A DNA stretch of 64,000 bases, taken from the NCBI RefSeq assembly GCF_014384705.1, contig NZ_JACRSN010000009.1, positions 1-64,000 of the forward strand. The letters are read 5' to 3'. This document shows, piece after piece, positions 33,537-42,273 of this stretch. A model generated the notes under the pieces. The model searched no databases and was not told where the DNA came from. It saw nothing but the letters and a program-made list of their open reading frames with translations. Origin of the DNA: Yeguia hominis (GTDB lineage Bacteria > Bacillota > Clostridia > Oscillospirales > Acutalibacteraceae). The position numbers and the translations under genes were made by a program. Position 1 is the first letter of the stretch, and every line of letters starts with the position of its first letter.

Positions 33537-35709
33537 AATCGGTGCAGGACAGCTGTGTGCAATCGCGTTTTTAAGCCGGCCCATTATTATGCTGACGCTG
33601 AATGCTGCGGTGCTGGGGGGAGATGCCGTGCTCGATAACGCCTTATCCGCCGTGCTGATTCTGATTTTGGGATTGCTGTCTGCGGTGCCGGCCTTTTTGC
33701 TTTTTGCGCGCTATCCCGACCTTGACATTTTGAAGCTAAGCCGTGGAATTTGGGGCCGTGCAGGCATTTGGGTTCCCGTATTTTACAGCGCTTATTTTGT
33801 GCTCATGGGCTGTTACTATGTCTCCTTTTTTGAGACATTTATCGGGAATGTCATGGATCCGAAAACGCCGGTATGGCTGGTGGGACTCGGGATCATTGCA
33901 GTCTCCTGTTACGGCGCAAAGCGTGGGATTGAGGCGATTGCCCGCAGTTCGGGCTTCATCGTGGTCGCAATCTTGCTGGGGATTCTGGTGATTTTTTGGA
34001 CACTGCTTCCGGAAATCCGTTCTGAAAATTATCGGCCGCTACTTTATAATGGGCAGAAGCAGCTTTGGAATGGGGCGTTTCTTGTTTTGGCACGCGGAAT
34101 GGCTGTGCCGTTTTTGGCATTTTTACTTCCGCAGACCAAAGGAAAAATCAAAACGGCTTTTGTGGGATGGAGCCTCGTCACTGCGCTAATCTTTGGAGCA
34201 CTCATCGTCGTTCTTGTCGGCGCGCTCGGCAGTTTTTTAAATACACAGCTGTTTCCCGTGTATACGGCTTCGGCGCTGTCGAAAATTGGACCGATCCAGC
34301 GAATGGATGCGATTTTTCTTGCAATCTGGATGTCCGGGCTGGTTGTGGAATTGTCCGCCGCATTTTATCTGCTGTCTGTCTGCGGAAAAGAAATTTCGGA
34401 GAACCATGGCGGAAATTGGGCACTGTTTCTCGCAGCGCCAATCGTTTTTGCGGGAGCGCTGTGGGCTGCAAATACGCGCTCTGTACAGCGCGTTCTGTTT
34501 GGAAAAGCGCTTCTTTTGACCGTTTCGGCCATAGCAGCGGTGGGAATTCCACTGCTGCTATGGATCTCGGACTCGATCCGAAAACGAGGAAAAGGCACTG
34601 CCTTCAAAAAAGTAACGGTTGGAATGCTCGCGGTACTCCTGGTGTTTCTGACCGGGTGTGAGGGGCAAGTCCTAATCAACCGCAGAATGCTGATCCAGGG
34701 AATGGGGATCGATTACCGAGACGGCAGCTACCAGGTTTGTGTATATGCAGGCATTTTGGAAGAGGAAGAAGAGAAAACTGTATTATATCGGGGAAGCGGG
34801 GAAACACTGCTCCATGCGATGGACGAAATTGTGCAGTATAGCGGCAAAACACCGATGTATTCCCATAATTTGTTTGTGCTTTTGGGGCAAAGCTGCGGCG
34901 AAGCCGGACTGCAGAATGTGATTGATTTTTTTGTCCGCTATTATGAATCGCGCGCATCATCCTATCTCTTTTTTTGCAGGACAGAAGCAGAGGACCTATT
35001 TGCGCTGCAGGATGCAGACGGGAAGTACCCATTGGCGGAAGAGACGGATATTTTGACAGATGCAGAACAAGTTGCAGGTAGGAGCGTAAACGCAACGGTT
35101 GTAGACGTCGTAAACGGGCTGAACGCACCGGGACAGTCTGCCTATTTGTCGGTAATGGAGGCAGACAATCAAAAAATCCGGCTGAACGGAACGGCGTATT
35201 TTCGGGATGGCGTCTATGCCGGCATGTTAAGCGAGGCAGAGTCGCGCGGAATGCTATTGCTGAAAAACCGGTTTGTTTATGGTGCGGAGGCTGTTCCTGC
35301 GGAGGATACCGGCCCAGTTACGCTGTCACTGCGGGATGCATCTTGTCGCGTGAAGACAGAATGGATCGGCGATGTGCCGCATTTCACCATTACCGTGCAT
35401 TGTGAAGCGGATATTGCTGAAATTACACACGGACTTGGCCGGCCTATGGGGGCAGGATACTACGAAAAATTTGAGCAAGCGCTGAACGAGACGCTGCAAA
35501 AAGAAATCACCGCAGCCATTGAGACGGCTGCGGTGCGAGATCAATGCGATGTATTCGGATTTTCAAACCGACTCCTGCAGCAACAACCGGAAATTTGGCG
35601 CGTACACGCCGAATCTTGGCCAGACTTGCTGCAGCAGCTTTCCTATACCGTTTCGGTCGAATCCAATATCGCCAGAATGGAAGAAGAAATTACGCCGATT
35701 TTGCATTAG
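33517..35709 (+). CDS. Fused germination receptor GerB permease and GerC lipoprotein
   Basis: One uninterrupted ORF of 730 residues holds both subunits. The start is ATG 33517 (MTEKETKIGA) after GGAGG. Residues 1-360 are a GerB-type APC permease with ten hydrophobic helices. Residues 370-381 are a lipoprotein signal, MLAVLLVFLTGC, giving lipobox Cys381. The remainder is a GerC domain (QGMGIDY, YSHNLFVLLGQ, YYExRAS). In the typical operon these are separate genes. The normal lipobox suggests that signal peptidase II could still release GerC. An internal ATG at 34624 could also start GerC. Confidence 0.92.
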   Translation: MTEKETKIGAGQLCAIAFLSRPIIMLTLNAAVLGGDAVLDNALSAVLILILGLLSAVPAFLLFARYPDLDILKLSRGIWGRAGIWVPVFYSAYFVLMGCYYVSFFETFIGNVMDPKTPVWLVGLGIIAVSCYGAKRGIEAIARSSGFIVVAILLGILVIFWTLLPEIRSENYRPLLYNGQKQLWNGAFLVLARGMAVPFLAFLLPQTKGKIKTAFVGWSLVTALIFGALIVVLVGALGSFLNTQLFPVYTASALSKIGPIQRMDAIFLAIWMSGLVVELSAAFYLLSVCGKEISENHGGNWALFLAAPIVFAGALWAANTRSVQRVLFGKALLLTVSAIAAVGIPLLLWISDSIRKRGKGTAFKKVTVGMLAVLLVFLTGCEGQVLINRRMLIQGMGIDYRDGSYQVCVYAGILEEEEEKTVLYRGSGETLLHAMDEIVQYSGKTPMYSHNLFVLLGQSCGEAGLQNVIDFFVRYYESRASSYLFFCRTEAEDLFALQDADGKYPLAEETDILTDAEQVAGRSVNATVVDVVNGLNAPGQSAYLSVMEADNQKIRLNGTAYFRDGVYAGMLSEAESRGMLLLKNRFVYGAEAVPAEDTGPVTLSLRDASCRVKTEWIGDVPHFTITVHCEADIAEITHGLGRPMGAGYYEKFEQALNETLQKEITAAIETAAVRDQCDVFGFSNRLLQQQPEIWRVHAESWPDLLQQLSYTVSVESNIARMEEEITPILH

Positions 35710-36134
35710 GCTTTTCCGGTGGATCCGAACCCGCCGCGGTTTTTTCCGCCCAGCGTGGAAACTTCTTCGATCGAGAAGTGCGGCATTTTCTTTAAAATCC
35801 GGAATTGGCAAATCCGATCGTTTTCGTGGATGACGGTATCCCGCACAGCGAGAACGGGAAACTTCCAGATGTCGTCGTCGCCGCAGTAGGATTCATCTAC
35901 GACGCCGACGGAATTGGTTTGCAGAATTCCCCACGTCCGGAAGGTCGAACTGCGCGGGGCCACGTGCGCCTCATATCCTTCTGGAAGGCGAATCGAAACG
36001 CCGAGGGAAATCAGCCGGGATTCGCCAGCCTTCAGCGTTGCCGTTTCTGCAGCGCGCAGGTCGATCCAGTCGCCGTTTTCACGTTTTTCGAGTTTGTCGA
36101 TATTGGGATTGTGATATTTTACAAAAAGCTGCAT
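35706..36134 (-). CDS. dut: Deoxyuridine 5'-triphosphate nucleotidohydrolase
   Basis: The start at 36134 (MQLFVKYHNP) follows GGAGGA. The 142-residue protein hydrolyses dUTP to dUMP and PPi. It has the trimeric dUTPase motifs: motif 1 WIDLRAAE, motif 2 APRSSTF, motif 3 GVVDESYCGDD, motif 4 RICQFRIL and motif 5 GGKNRGGFGSTG. The gene's last four bases overlap the convergent germination gene. It lies next to the clpC terminator. Confidence 0.95.
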   Translation of the reverse strand: MQLFVKYHNPNIDKLEKRENGDWIDLRAAETATLKAGESRLISLGVSIRLPEGYEAHVAPRSSTFRTWGILQTNSVGVVDESYCGDDDIWKFPVLAVRDTVIHENDRICQFRILKKMPHFSIEEVSTLGGKNRGGFGSTGKA

Positions 36135-36249
36135 GGGAGTTCCTCCTAAAGGCGGCGCATGTCCGCAGAATACAAATGCGTGCTGCATTCAGCTTACACG
36201 CTCCGGACGTGCTTGTCAACCTGCTTGCAAACGGTTGGTGCAAAAAGAG

Positions 36250-36283
36250 CCAAAAAGGGCGCTCCCTTTCGAGAACGCCCTTC
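36250..36283 (-). terminator. Terminator of the ctsR-clpC operon
   Basis: AAGGGCG and CGCCCTT arms (36255-36261 and 36276-36282) are followed on the minus strand by TTTTT, 10 bases after the clpC stop. Confidence 0.9.
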
Positions 36284-36292
36284 TTTGTTTGC

Positions 36293-38806
36293 TTATTTTT
36301 CGGCTTTTTCGCCGGAATCGTCAGTTGCAACACCGGCAGCAGCGTCGGCCTCCGAGGTGAAGGTGAACGTTTTGCCGTCGTATCCGCAAACAACCGGTAC
36401 ACCAGCTTTGACGGCGCCTTCGAGCATCCGCTCCGAAAGCGGATCTTCGATGTTGGCACGGATGGCCCGGCGCAGCGGACGCGCACCGTACACCGGATCA
36501 AATCCCGCTTTGGCAACGGCATCCACCGCAGCGTCTTCAAACCGAATTTTGATGCCCAGCCCTTCGAGACGGCCTTTCAGAGTCGCAAGCATCCGTAGTG
36601 CGATTTCGTGAATATCATGATCATTGAGCTTGTTAAACACAATGATATCGTCCACACGGTTGAGGAACTCCGGACGGAATGCTTTTTTCAGCTCGCCCAT
36701 GACAAGCTCTTTGACCGTTTCGTTGTCATTGTCCTTCTCGTGATTGTCGTCAGTTGCGAAGCCCAGCGATTTCTGCGTATCGGTAATCAAACGTGCGCCA
36801 ACGTTGGAGGTCATGATGATCACAGTGTTTTTGAAATCCACATGGCGGCCCTGCGAGTCGGTCAGACGGCCATCCTCCAAAATCTGAAGCAGCATGTTAA
36901 AGACATCCGGATGCGCTTTTTCGATTTCATCGAACAGCACAACAGAATAGGGCTTGCGGCGAACCGCTTCGGTCAGCTGACCGCCCTCTTCGTAGCCGAC
37001 ATATCCCGGAGGCGAACCGACCAGACGCGAGACGGTGTGTTTCTCCATGTATTCGGACATATCCAGCCGAATCATCGCGTTTTCATCGCCAAACATCGCT
37101 TCCGCAAGAGATTTGCAAAGCTCTGTTTTGCCGACGCCTGTCGGACCGAGGAAGATGAAGGAACCAATCGGACGTTTCGGGTCTTTCAAACCCACTCTGC
37201 CGCGGCGGATTGCCTTGGCAATTGCCGAAACAGCCTCATCCTGGCCGACAATCCGTTTATGCAGCGTCTCTTCGAGCCGGAGCAACCGCGCGCTTTCCTC
37301 TTCGGTCAGCTGCGCAACCGGGATTCCTGTCCACATGGAGACGATATCCGCGATATCCTCCGGAACGACTTCGCCCGCCACATGTGCGCTTGCAGCCTCC
37401 CATTCGGATTTTTTGGATTCCAACTCTGCGCGGCGTTCTTTCTCTTCGTCACGGATTTTTGCAGCACGTTCAAAGTCCTGTGCATTGACGGCAGCAGCCT
37501 TTTCCTGCTCCAGTTCTTTCAGCTGATCCTCCAGCGCCTTGAGGTCATCCGGCGCAGTGAATGCACGCAGACGTACCCGCGAGGCAGCTTCATCGATGAG
37601 ATCGATTGCCTTATCCGGCAGGAACCGGTCTGCAATATACCGCGAGGAGAGTTCGACAGCCGCTTTGATGGCTTCATCTGTAATTTTTACTTTGTGGTGC
37701 GCCTCATAGCGATCGCGCAGCCCCTGCAGAATCAGGACAGCCTCCTCTTCGCTCGGCTCGCCAACCGTTACCGGCTGGAAACGACGCTCCAGGGCGGCAT
37801 CCTTTTCGATATATTTGCGATATTCATTGATGGTCGTCGCACCGATGACCTGGAAATCGCCGCGCGCCAGCGCAGGTTTCAAGATGTTCGCCGCATCGGT
37901 GGAACCTTCCGCGCTGCCTGCACCGATGATCGTGTGCAGCTCATCGATGAACAGGATGACGTCGCCGGAATTTTTGACTTCGTCCATTGCGGCTTTGATT
38001 CGATCCTCAAAATCGCCGCGGTATTTGGTGCCCGCAACCATTCCGGTCAGATCGAGAGAAATGATCCGTTTGCCTTTGAGCAGCTCCGGAACCTCGCCGG
38101 AAACAATTTTCAGCGCAAGCCCTTCTGCAACGGCAGTTTTACCGACGCCGGGTTCGCCGATCAGGCAGGGGTTATTTTTGGTGCGGCGGGAAAGAATCTG
38201 GATGACCCGTTCGATTTCAGACTGCCGTCCGATGACCGGATCGATTTCGCCGCGCGATGCCATTGCAGTCAGATCGCGGCCGAACTGCTCCAGGGTTTTG
38301 GTGTTGCCTTTTCCTTTGGGATTGCCGGAGACGCCGCCGGAAACAGGTTCTGCACCTTCCGGTTCCCCGCTCGAAAGGACATTGCCGATTTCCTCTGCGA
38401 TGCTGCGCGGCTGTGCGCCGAGTGCGGAGAGGAACCGGACGCCGTAGCTGTCGCCCTCATTCAGGATTGCAATCAGAAGATGTTCGGTGCCGACATAGTT
38501 GTGGTGCAGCCGGGCCGCTTCCATAAATGCAATTTGCAGAATGCGTTTGCTGCGCGGCGTCATATCGTCAGCGGTCAGCTGCGTTTCGCTGCCGACGCCG
38601 ATTTTCGTCCGGATTTCATTCTCCATGGATTCTGCCGTAATACCGAGTTTATTGAGCACGGTTGCGGCAACGCCGCTGCCTTCTTTGAGCAGGCCGAGAA
38701 TAATGTGTTCGCTGCCGATATACGTGTGTCCCATTTCTTCTGCCGAAGTAATGGCAAGGTTAAGTGCTTCGTTTGCTTTCGCTGTAAATCCTTTAAAGTT
38801 GTACAT
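36293..38806 (-). CDS. clpC: ATP-dependent Clp protease ATPase subunit ClpC
   Basis: The 837-residue protein has the full ClpC layout: an N-terminal repeat domain (residues 1-145), a first AAA+ domain with Walker A GEPGVGKT, a middle domain with a UVR-like coiled region, and a second AAA+ domain with GPTGVGKT. It unfolds substrates for ClpP. It is the last gene of the ctsR operon and follows mcsB by 13 bases. Heat-shock regulation through CtsR is expected from the operator upstream of ctsR. Confidence 0.97.
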   Translation of the reverse strand: MYNFKGFTAKANEALNLAITSAEEMGHTYIGSEHIILGLLKEGSGVAATVLNKLGITAESMENEIRTKIGVGSETQLTADDMTPRSKRILQIAFMEAARLHHNYVGTEHLLIAILNEGDSYGVRFLSALGAQPRSIAEEIGNVLSSGEPEGAEPVSGGVSGNPKGKGNTKTLEQFGRDLTAMASRGEIDPVIGRQSEIERVIQILSRRTKNNPCLIGEPGVGKTAVAEGLALKIVSGEVPELLKGKRIISLDLTGMVAGTKYRGDFEDRIKAAMDEVKNSGDVILFIDELHTIIGAGSAEGSTDAANILKPALARGDFQVIGATTINEYRKYIEKDAALERRFQPVTVGEPSEEEAVLILQGLRDRYEAHHKVKITDEAIKAAVELSSRYIADRFLPDKAIDLIDEAASRVRLRAFTAPDDLKALEDQLKELEQEKAAAVNAQDFERAAKIRDEEKERRAELESKKSEWEAASAHVAGEVVPEDIADIVSMWTGIPVAQLTEEESARLLRLEETLHKRIVGQDEAVSAIAKAIRRGRVGLKDPKRPIGSFIFLGPTGVGKTELCKSLAEAMFGDENAMIRLDMSEYMEKHTVSRLVGSPPGYVGYEEGGQLTEAVRRKPYSVVLFDEIEKAHPDVFNMLLQILEDGRLTDSQGRHVDFKNTVIIMTSNVGARLITDTQKSLGFATDDNHEKDNDNETVKELVMGELKKAFRPEFLNRVDDIIVFNKLNDHDIHEIALRMLATLKGRLEGLGIKIRFEDAAVDAVAKAGFDPVYGARPLRRAIRANIEDPLSERMLEGAVKAGVPVVCGYDGKTFTFTSEADAAAGVATDDSGEKAEK

Positions 38807-38819
38807 AAAAATGCCTCCT

Positions 38820-39845
38820 TTATTCCGTTAAGGCTTCGCGCACAAGTTTTGCCCGCAGCGCGTCACGCTGCGCAGAAGAGAGCGCTTTTCCTTCCGGAAG
38901 CTGTATGGTTGCGGGCTGCACCCGCACAGTTAATGCATTGACAGTCTCTAATGAAATATGGTCAATCAGGCCGGTGTTTATTCCCAGCCGGACGTTGGAA
39001 ATGAGTTTCATAAACTCGTCGTTGCTGAGCAGACGTGCGTTGCGCAGCAATCCGACAGAACGGCAGATGGAATCCTGCACTTCCAGATCTTTTTCCAGTT
39101 CTGCGCGTGCGCTGCGTTCCTGCTTCATGAGCTGAAGCGCAATGCTTTTCAGGTTGTCGATGGCTTCCTGTTCGCTGAGCCCCAAGGTAACCTGGTTCGA
39201 AAGCTGATAAAGTGCGCCAACAGGCTGAGAAGCTTCTCCATAGGTGCCGCGGATTGTCAGGCCAAGCTTTGAGAGATTGGCGGAAATCCGATTAATGGTG
39301 CCGGTTTCCTGCAAGGCAGGCAGGTGAAGCATCAGAGAGGCGCGCATGCCGGTTCCGAGGTTCGTCGGGCACTGCGTCAGGTAACCGAGCTTATCGTCAA
39401 ATGCGAAATTCAGGCTTTCGCCGAGCAAGGTGTCCAGGCGGTCTGCCATTTGCAGCGCGCCTTCGAAGTTAAAGCCCTCGCACATGACCTGAATGCGGAG
39501 GTGATCCTCCTCATTCACCATGATCGAAACGCTTTCGTCCTTCATGAGGAGAACAGCGCGTCCTTCCGGATGGGAAATAAATTCCGGACTGACGAGGTGC
39601 CGTTCTACGAGAGACACGCGCGTAATCTGGGAAAGGTCTTTCAGACGGTACAGGACAAATTCGTTTGCGATGGGGCTGGTTTCAATGGCTTTTTGAACGG
39701 CGGAAATCACGCGTTCCCGATCCTCTGTATTCATACGGGAAGGAAACGGGCAAGTGCGCAGATTTCGCGCCAAACGAATGCGGGTGCTGATGATGACGTC
39801 GCCCTCGGCGCCGCTTTTTTCATACCATTTTTTTGTTTCAAGCAT
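38820..39845 (-). CDS. mcsB: Protein arginine kinase McsB
   Basis: The start at 39845 (MLETKKWYEK) lies in an 8-base overlap with mcsA. The 341-residue protein is an ATP:guanido phosphotransferase that phosphorylates protein arginines, including CtsR, and marks proteins for ClpC-ClpP. It has the ATP-binding STRIRLARN (20-28), NEEDH (111-115) and the active-site loop QCPTNLGTG with Cys159. It keeps the C-terminal regulatory region. It depends on McsA as activator. Confidence 0.95.
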   Translation of the reverse strand: MLETKKWYEKSGAEGDVIISTRIRLARNLRTCPFPSRMNTEDRERVISAVQKAIETSPIANEFVLYRLKDLSQITRVSLVERHLVSPEFISHPEGRAVLLMKDESVSIMVNEEDHLRIQVMCEGFNFEGALQMADRLDTLLGESLNFAFDDKLGYLTQCPTNLGTGMRASLMLHLPALQETGTINRISANLSKLGLTIRGTYGEASQPVGALYQLSNQVTLGLSEQEAIDNLKSIALQLMKQERSARAELEKDLEVQDSICRSVGLLRNARLLSNDEFMKLISNVRLGINTGLIDHISLETVNALTVRVQPATIQLPEGKALSSAQRDALRAKLVREALTE

Positions 39846-40362
39846 GATCCTGTTTTCCCTCCTCCAGCGCTTTGATTTCATCCCGCAAAACGGCGGCCTC
39901 TTCAAAACGCTGCTTTTTAATTGCATCCTGTAGTTTTCTGCGCTTGATTTCCAATTCTTCCTGTGGAACTGCCTGGATCGCATGTTCTCCGCGGACAACC
40001 ATGGCAGCAGAACCCGGACGCTTGCCGCGGTGGGTTGTATTGCCGTGAATCCGCTGGATAGAAGGAATCAGGCGGTCATAAAAAGTATGGTAACATTCTG
40101 CACATCCGACTTTGCCGGCCTGTGCGATGTCCTCGAACGAAGCGCCGCAGGAAGGACACCGAACGCTATGGGGGAGTGGTTCCGATTTGCCAAGCGGATT
40201 GCCGAGCAGTGCGCCGAAATGAAATCCCCAGTCGCTAAAAAGATCGCCGTAGCCCATCTTTTTGGCGCATTCCGCACACAGTGCGCATTCACTGAGCTCT
40301 CCGTTGACAATGGTCTTTACATGTGTGGTAGCCGGATGTTTTCCGCAAGCTTGACATAGCAT
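39838..40362 (-). CDS. mcsA: McsA, zinc-binding activator of McsB
   Basis: The 174-residue protein has four CxxC pairs (Cys3/6, Cys26/29, Cys69/72, Cys87/90) for two zinc ions, and a C-terminal UVR motif (about 135-170). McsA stimulates McsB kinase activity and links heat, oxidative and heavy-metal stress to CtsR release. Its stop overlaps the mcsB start by eight bases and it lies 15 bases after ctsR. Confidence 0.93.
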   Translation of the reverse strand: MLCQACGKHPATTHVKTIVNGELSECALCAECAKKMGYGDLFSDWGFHFGALLGNPLGKSEPLPHSVRCPSCGASFEDIAQAGKVGCAECYHTFYDRLIPSIQRIHGNTTHRGKRPGSAAMVVRGEHAIQAVPQEELEIKRRKLQDAIKKQRFEEAAVLRDEIKALEEGKQDHA

Positions 40363-40377
40363 AGTAATTCCTCCCTT

Positions 40378-40845
40378 TTATTTCGAATCCAAAATAATCA
40401 TAAGCATTTCTTTGAAAACCGTCGCACGAAGCGTGTCGCGCATTTCCTGCGGAACGGAAGCGTACGTGCGGTTTGCCGTTGCGGCATGTATGAGGCGCGC
40501 TTCTTTTTTATCCAGAATCCCGCTTTGCAGCATATTGGTCAGCATCGCCCGCGCGGTTGCACTGTCAAGCGTCTTTCCGATTGAATTGACGATGTGCATG
40601 ATGGATTCTTTCGGATCCACCGTAATACGCGTGATACGGATATATCCGCCGCCGCCGCGCCGGCTCTCTACGATATATCCCTGCTCCGGTGTGAAGCGGG
40701 AAGTAATGACGTAGTTAATCTGGCTGGGAACGCATCCCAAGATGTTTGCCAACTCATTGCGCTGAATTTCTGCGGAACCGTGATCTGTTTCCAGAAGCTC
40801 TAAAATATAGTTCGCAACGCTGTCGCTGATTTTCATAACGCTCAC
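40378..40845 (-). CDS. ctsR: Transcriptional repressor CtsR
   Basis: The 155-residue protein has the CtsR winged helix with its glycine-rich beta-wing RRGGGGYIRI, whose conserved Arg and Gly residues contact DNA and sense heat, and the C-terminal dimerisation domain. CtsR represses class III heat-shock genes. It heads the operon ctsR-mcsA-mcsB-clpC and controls its own promoter, whose operator lies between the -10 element and the start codon. Confidence 0.96.
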   Translation of the reverse strand: MSVMKISDSVANYILELLETDHGSAEIQRNELANILGCVPSQINYVITSRFTPEQGYIVESRRGGGGYIRITRITVDPKESIMHIVNSIGKTLDSATARAMLTNMLQSGILDKKEARLIHAATANRTYASVPQEMRDTLRATVFKEMLMIILDSK

Positions 40846-40853
40846 CTTTTGCC

Positions 40854-40870
40854 TTTGACTTTCTTTGACT
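40854..40870 (-). promoter_or_regulatory. CtsR operator (heptad repeat)
   Basis: On the minus strand AGTCAAA-GAA-AGTCAAA matches the CtsR consensus RGTCAAA-NAN-RGTCAAA exactly. It sits just downstream of the -10 element and about 9 bases upstream of the ctsR start codon, so bound CtsR would block the promoter and early transcription. Confidence 0.95.
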
Positions 40871-40879
40871 TTTGTCTAT

Positions 40880-40908
40880 AGTATAAGGCCTGCGGATTAA
40901 AAAGTCAA
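40880..40908 (-). promoter_or_regulatory. Sigma-A promoter of the ctsR operon, with a second imperfect CtsR-like site
   Basis: TTGACT (40903-40908) and TATACT (40880-40885) are 17 bases apart on the minus strand. The -35 region overlaps a plus-strand AGTCAAA-GTC-AGTTAAA (40903-40919), with one mismatch in the second heptad and a different middle base in the spacer; a further AGTCAAA lies at 40919-40925. Confidence 0.8.
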
Positions 40909-41124
40909 AGTCAGTTAAAGTCAAAAAATAAACATACAACACGAATAAATTCGCAAAATTCAAAAATATCTCATGATTTCAAACGGAATCTCAAATTTTC
41001 GGCTGATTTCATTTGATTTCAATTTTTCAAAAAATAGAAGGGGACGGCTTTGATTAAAAAACTGGAACACCTTTTGGCGGGCTGCAATATACTGTTAATG
41101 TAAACCGAAAGGAGGCAATCACCC

Positions 41125-41268
41125 ATGTGTTGTAACAATTTATTTGGTAACGGAAACTGCTCCTGCATCATCCTCATTATCCTCATCCTCTTGTTCTGCT
41201 GCAATGGCTGCGGCGGCGGAGAATGCGGCAATAGCAACAACGGCTGCGGCTGTGGCTGTGGCTGCTAA
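41125..41268 (+). CDS. Cysteine- and glycine-rich 47-residue miniprotein
   Basis: This short gene starts at ATG 41125 after AAAGGAGGC and stops at TAA 41266. The product has 12 Cys of 47 residues. A Cys-rich start is followed by a hydrophobic helix (Ile/Leu-rich, residues 15-24), then CCNGCGGGEC and a tail of five Gly-Cys units. It resembles the small high-cysteine proteins annotated in Clostridia as chorion class HCB-like. A spore-coat or metal-binding role is only a guess. A terminator follows. Confidence 0.8.
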   Translation: MCCNNLFGNGNCSCIILIILILLFCCNGCGGGECGNSNNGCGCGCGC

Positions 41269-41284
41269 CCCGTAAACTCCATGC

Positions 41285-41319
41285 AAAAAAGGGAGACTGC
41301 AAATGCAGTCTCCCTTTTT
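41285..41319. terminator. Bidirectional terminator
   Basis: GGGAGACTGC (41291-41300) pairs with GCAGTCTCCC (41305-41314), flanked by AAAAAA on the left and TTTTT on the right. It serves the miniprotein gene and the convergent PHP gene. Confidence 0.95.
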
Positions 41320-41337
41320 CATAATGCTTGTTTGATT

Positions 41338-42189
41338 TTATTTTTGCTTTCGCTGTATTTTACGGAGCTGTTCAAGCGTAAAGTCCGGGGTTCGATAAGA
41401 ACCGAGCGGCATAGGCTTTCCCCGATACATTCCGTGAAAATCCGTTCCGCCTGTTGCGAGCAGGTGTTTTTTTTGTGCAAGTTCCAGAAAATCCGCTGTA
41501 TCCTGTTCGTTTGCACTGGCGTGCCAAACCTCGATTCCATCCAGCAGCTTTTGCTCGGTCAATTCCAGCAGAAGGTCGTAGCTGTTATAGTGCGCAGGAT
41601 GTGCAAGCACCGCAAGGCCGCCGGCGTTATGAATCTGCGTGATAACCTCGTAGACATCCGGATAGCTGATCGGACTATAGGCCAGCCCGCAGCGCGGATG
41701 AAAAAGCTTCTGGAAAACCGGCCCGAAAATGGAATCGGCATATCCGGCGTCCATCAGCGCATGCATCATGTGTTGCTTATAAATAGTTGTGCTGCCCTGT
41801 GCCCGCCGGAGAACCATCTCGATCGGAATGGGATAGATTCGCTGCAGCTTTTGCAGCATGATATTCGCCGCTTTCCGGCGGCTGTCTCCAATCTGTTTGC
41901 AAAGGCCTTCCAAACGATCCGGAAATGTACAGCAATAGCACAAAATGTGTACTTTGCGGTTGCGTGTCCGGTCATAGGCAGAAAATTCGGCGCCCGGAAA
42001 GACCTCTACACCCTGCCGTTCTCCCAAAATTTTTGCGCGCGTCGCGCCGGCAAAGGTATCGTGGTCTGTCACGGCAATCGCAGAGAGTTTCTGCTGTTTT
42101 GCGAGTAAAATCAGATCCTCAATACTGACAGATCCATCTGAAAGTTTGGTGTGACAGTGTAAATCCGCGTGCCATTGTTCCTGTTCCAT
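41338..42189 (-). CDS. PHP domain metal-dependent phosphoesterase
   Basis: The 283-residue protein starts after GAGGGAAC. It has the PHP signature HADLHCHTKLSDGS at its N-terminus, VTDHDTFAG, and a conserved His-rich LAHPAHY plus the C-terminal GGTDFHG. These are the metal ligands of the PHP/TrpH-type family, which includes 3',5'-nucleoside bisphosphate phosphatases and 5'-3' RNases. It is a single gene facing the cysteine-rich gene. Confidence 0.88.
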   Translation of the reverse strand: MEQEQWHADLHCHTKLSDGSVSIEDLILLAKQQKLSAIAVTDHDTFAGATRAKILGERQGVEVFPGAEFSAYDRTRNRKVHILCYCCTFPDRLEGLCKQIGDSRRKAANIMLQKLQRIYPIPIEMVLRRAQGSTTIYKQHMMHALMDAGYADSIFGPVFQKLFHPRCGLAYSPISYPDVYEVITQIHNAGGLAVLAHPAHYNSYDLLLELTEQKLLDGIEVWHASANEQDTADFLELAQKKHLLATGGTDFHGMYRGKPMPLGSYRTPDFTLEQLRKIQRKQK

Positions 42190-42273
42190 TTTGTTCCCTC
42201 GGTTCTCTGTTGATCAGCCGCAATGCTGGATTCTATTGTACTCCAAAAACAAATTTGGTGCAAGGCGGCCTTG

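Noticed and set aside
36608..38941. A 777-codon plus-strand frame opposite clpC
   Set aside because: A shadow of clpC; no ribosome binding site and no similarity to a known family.
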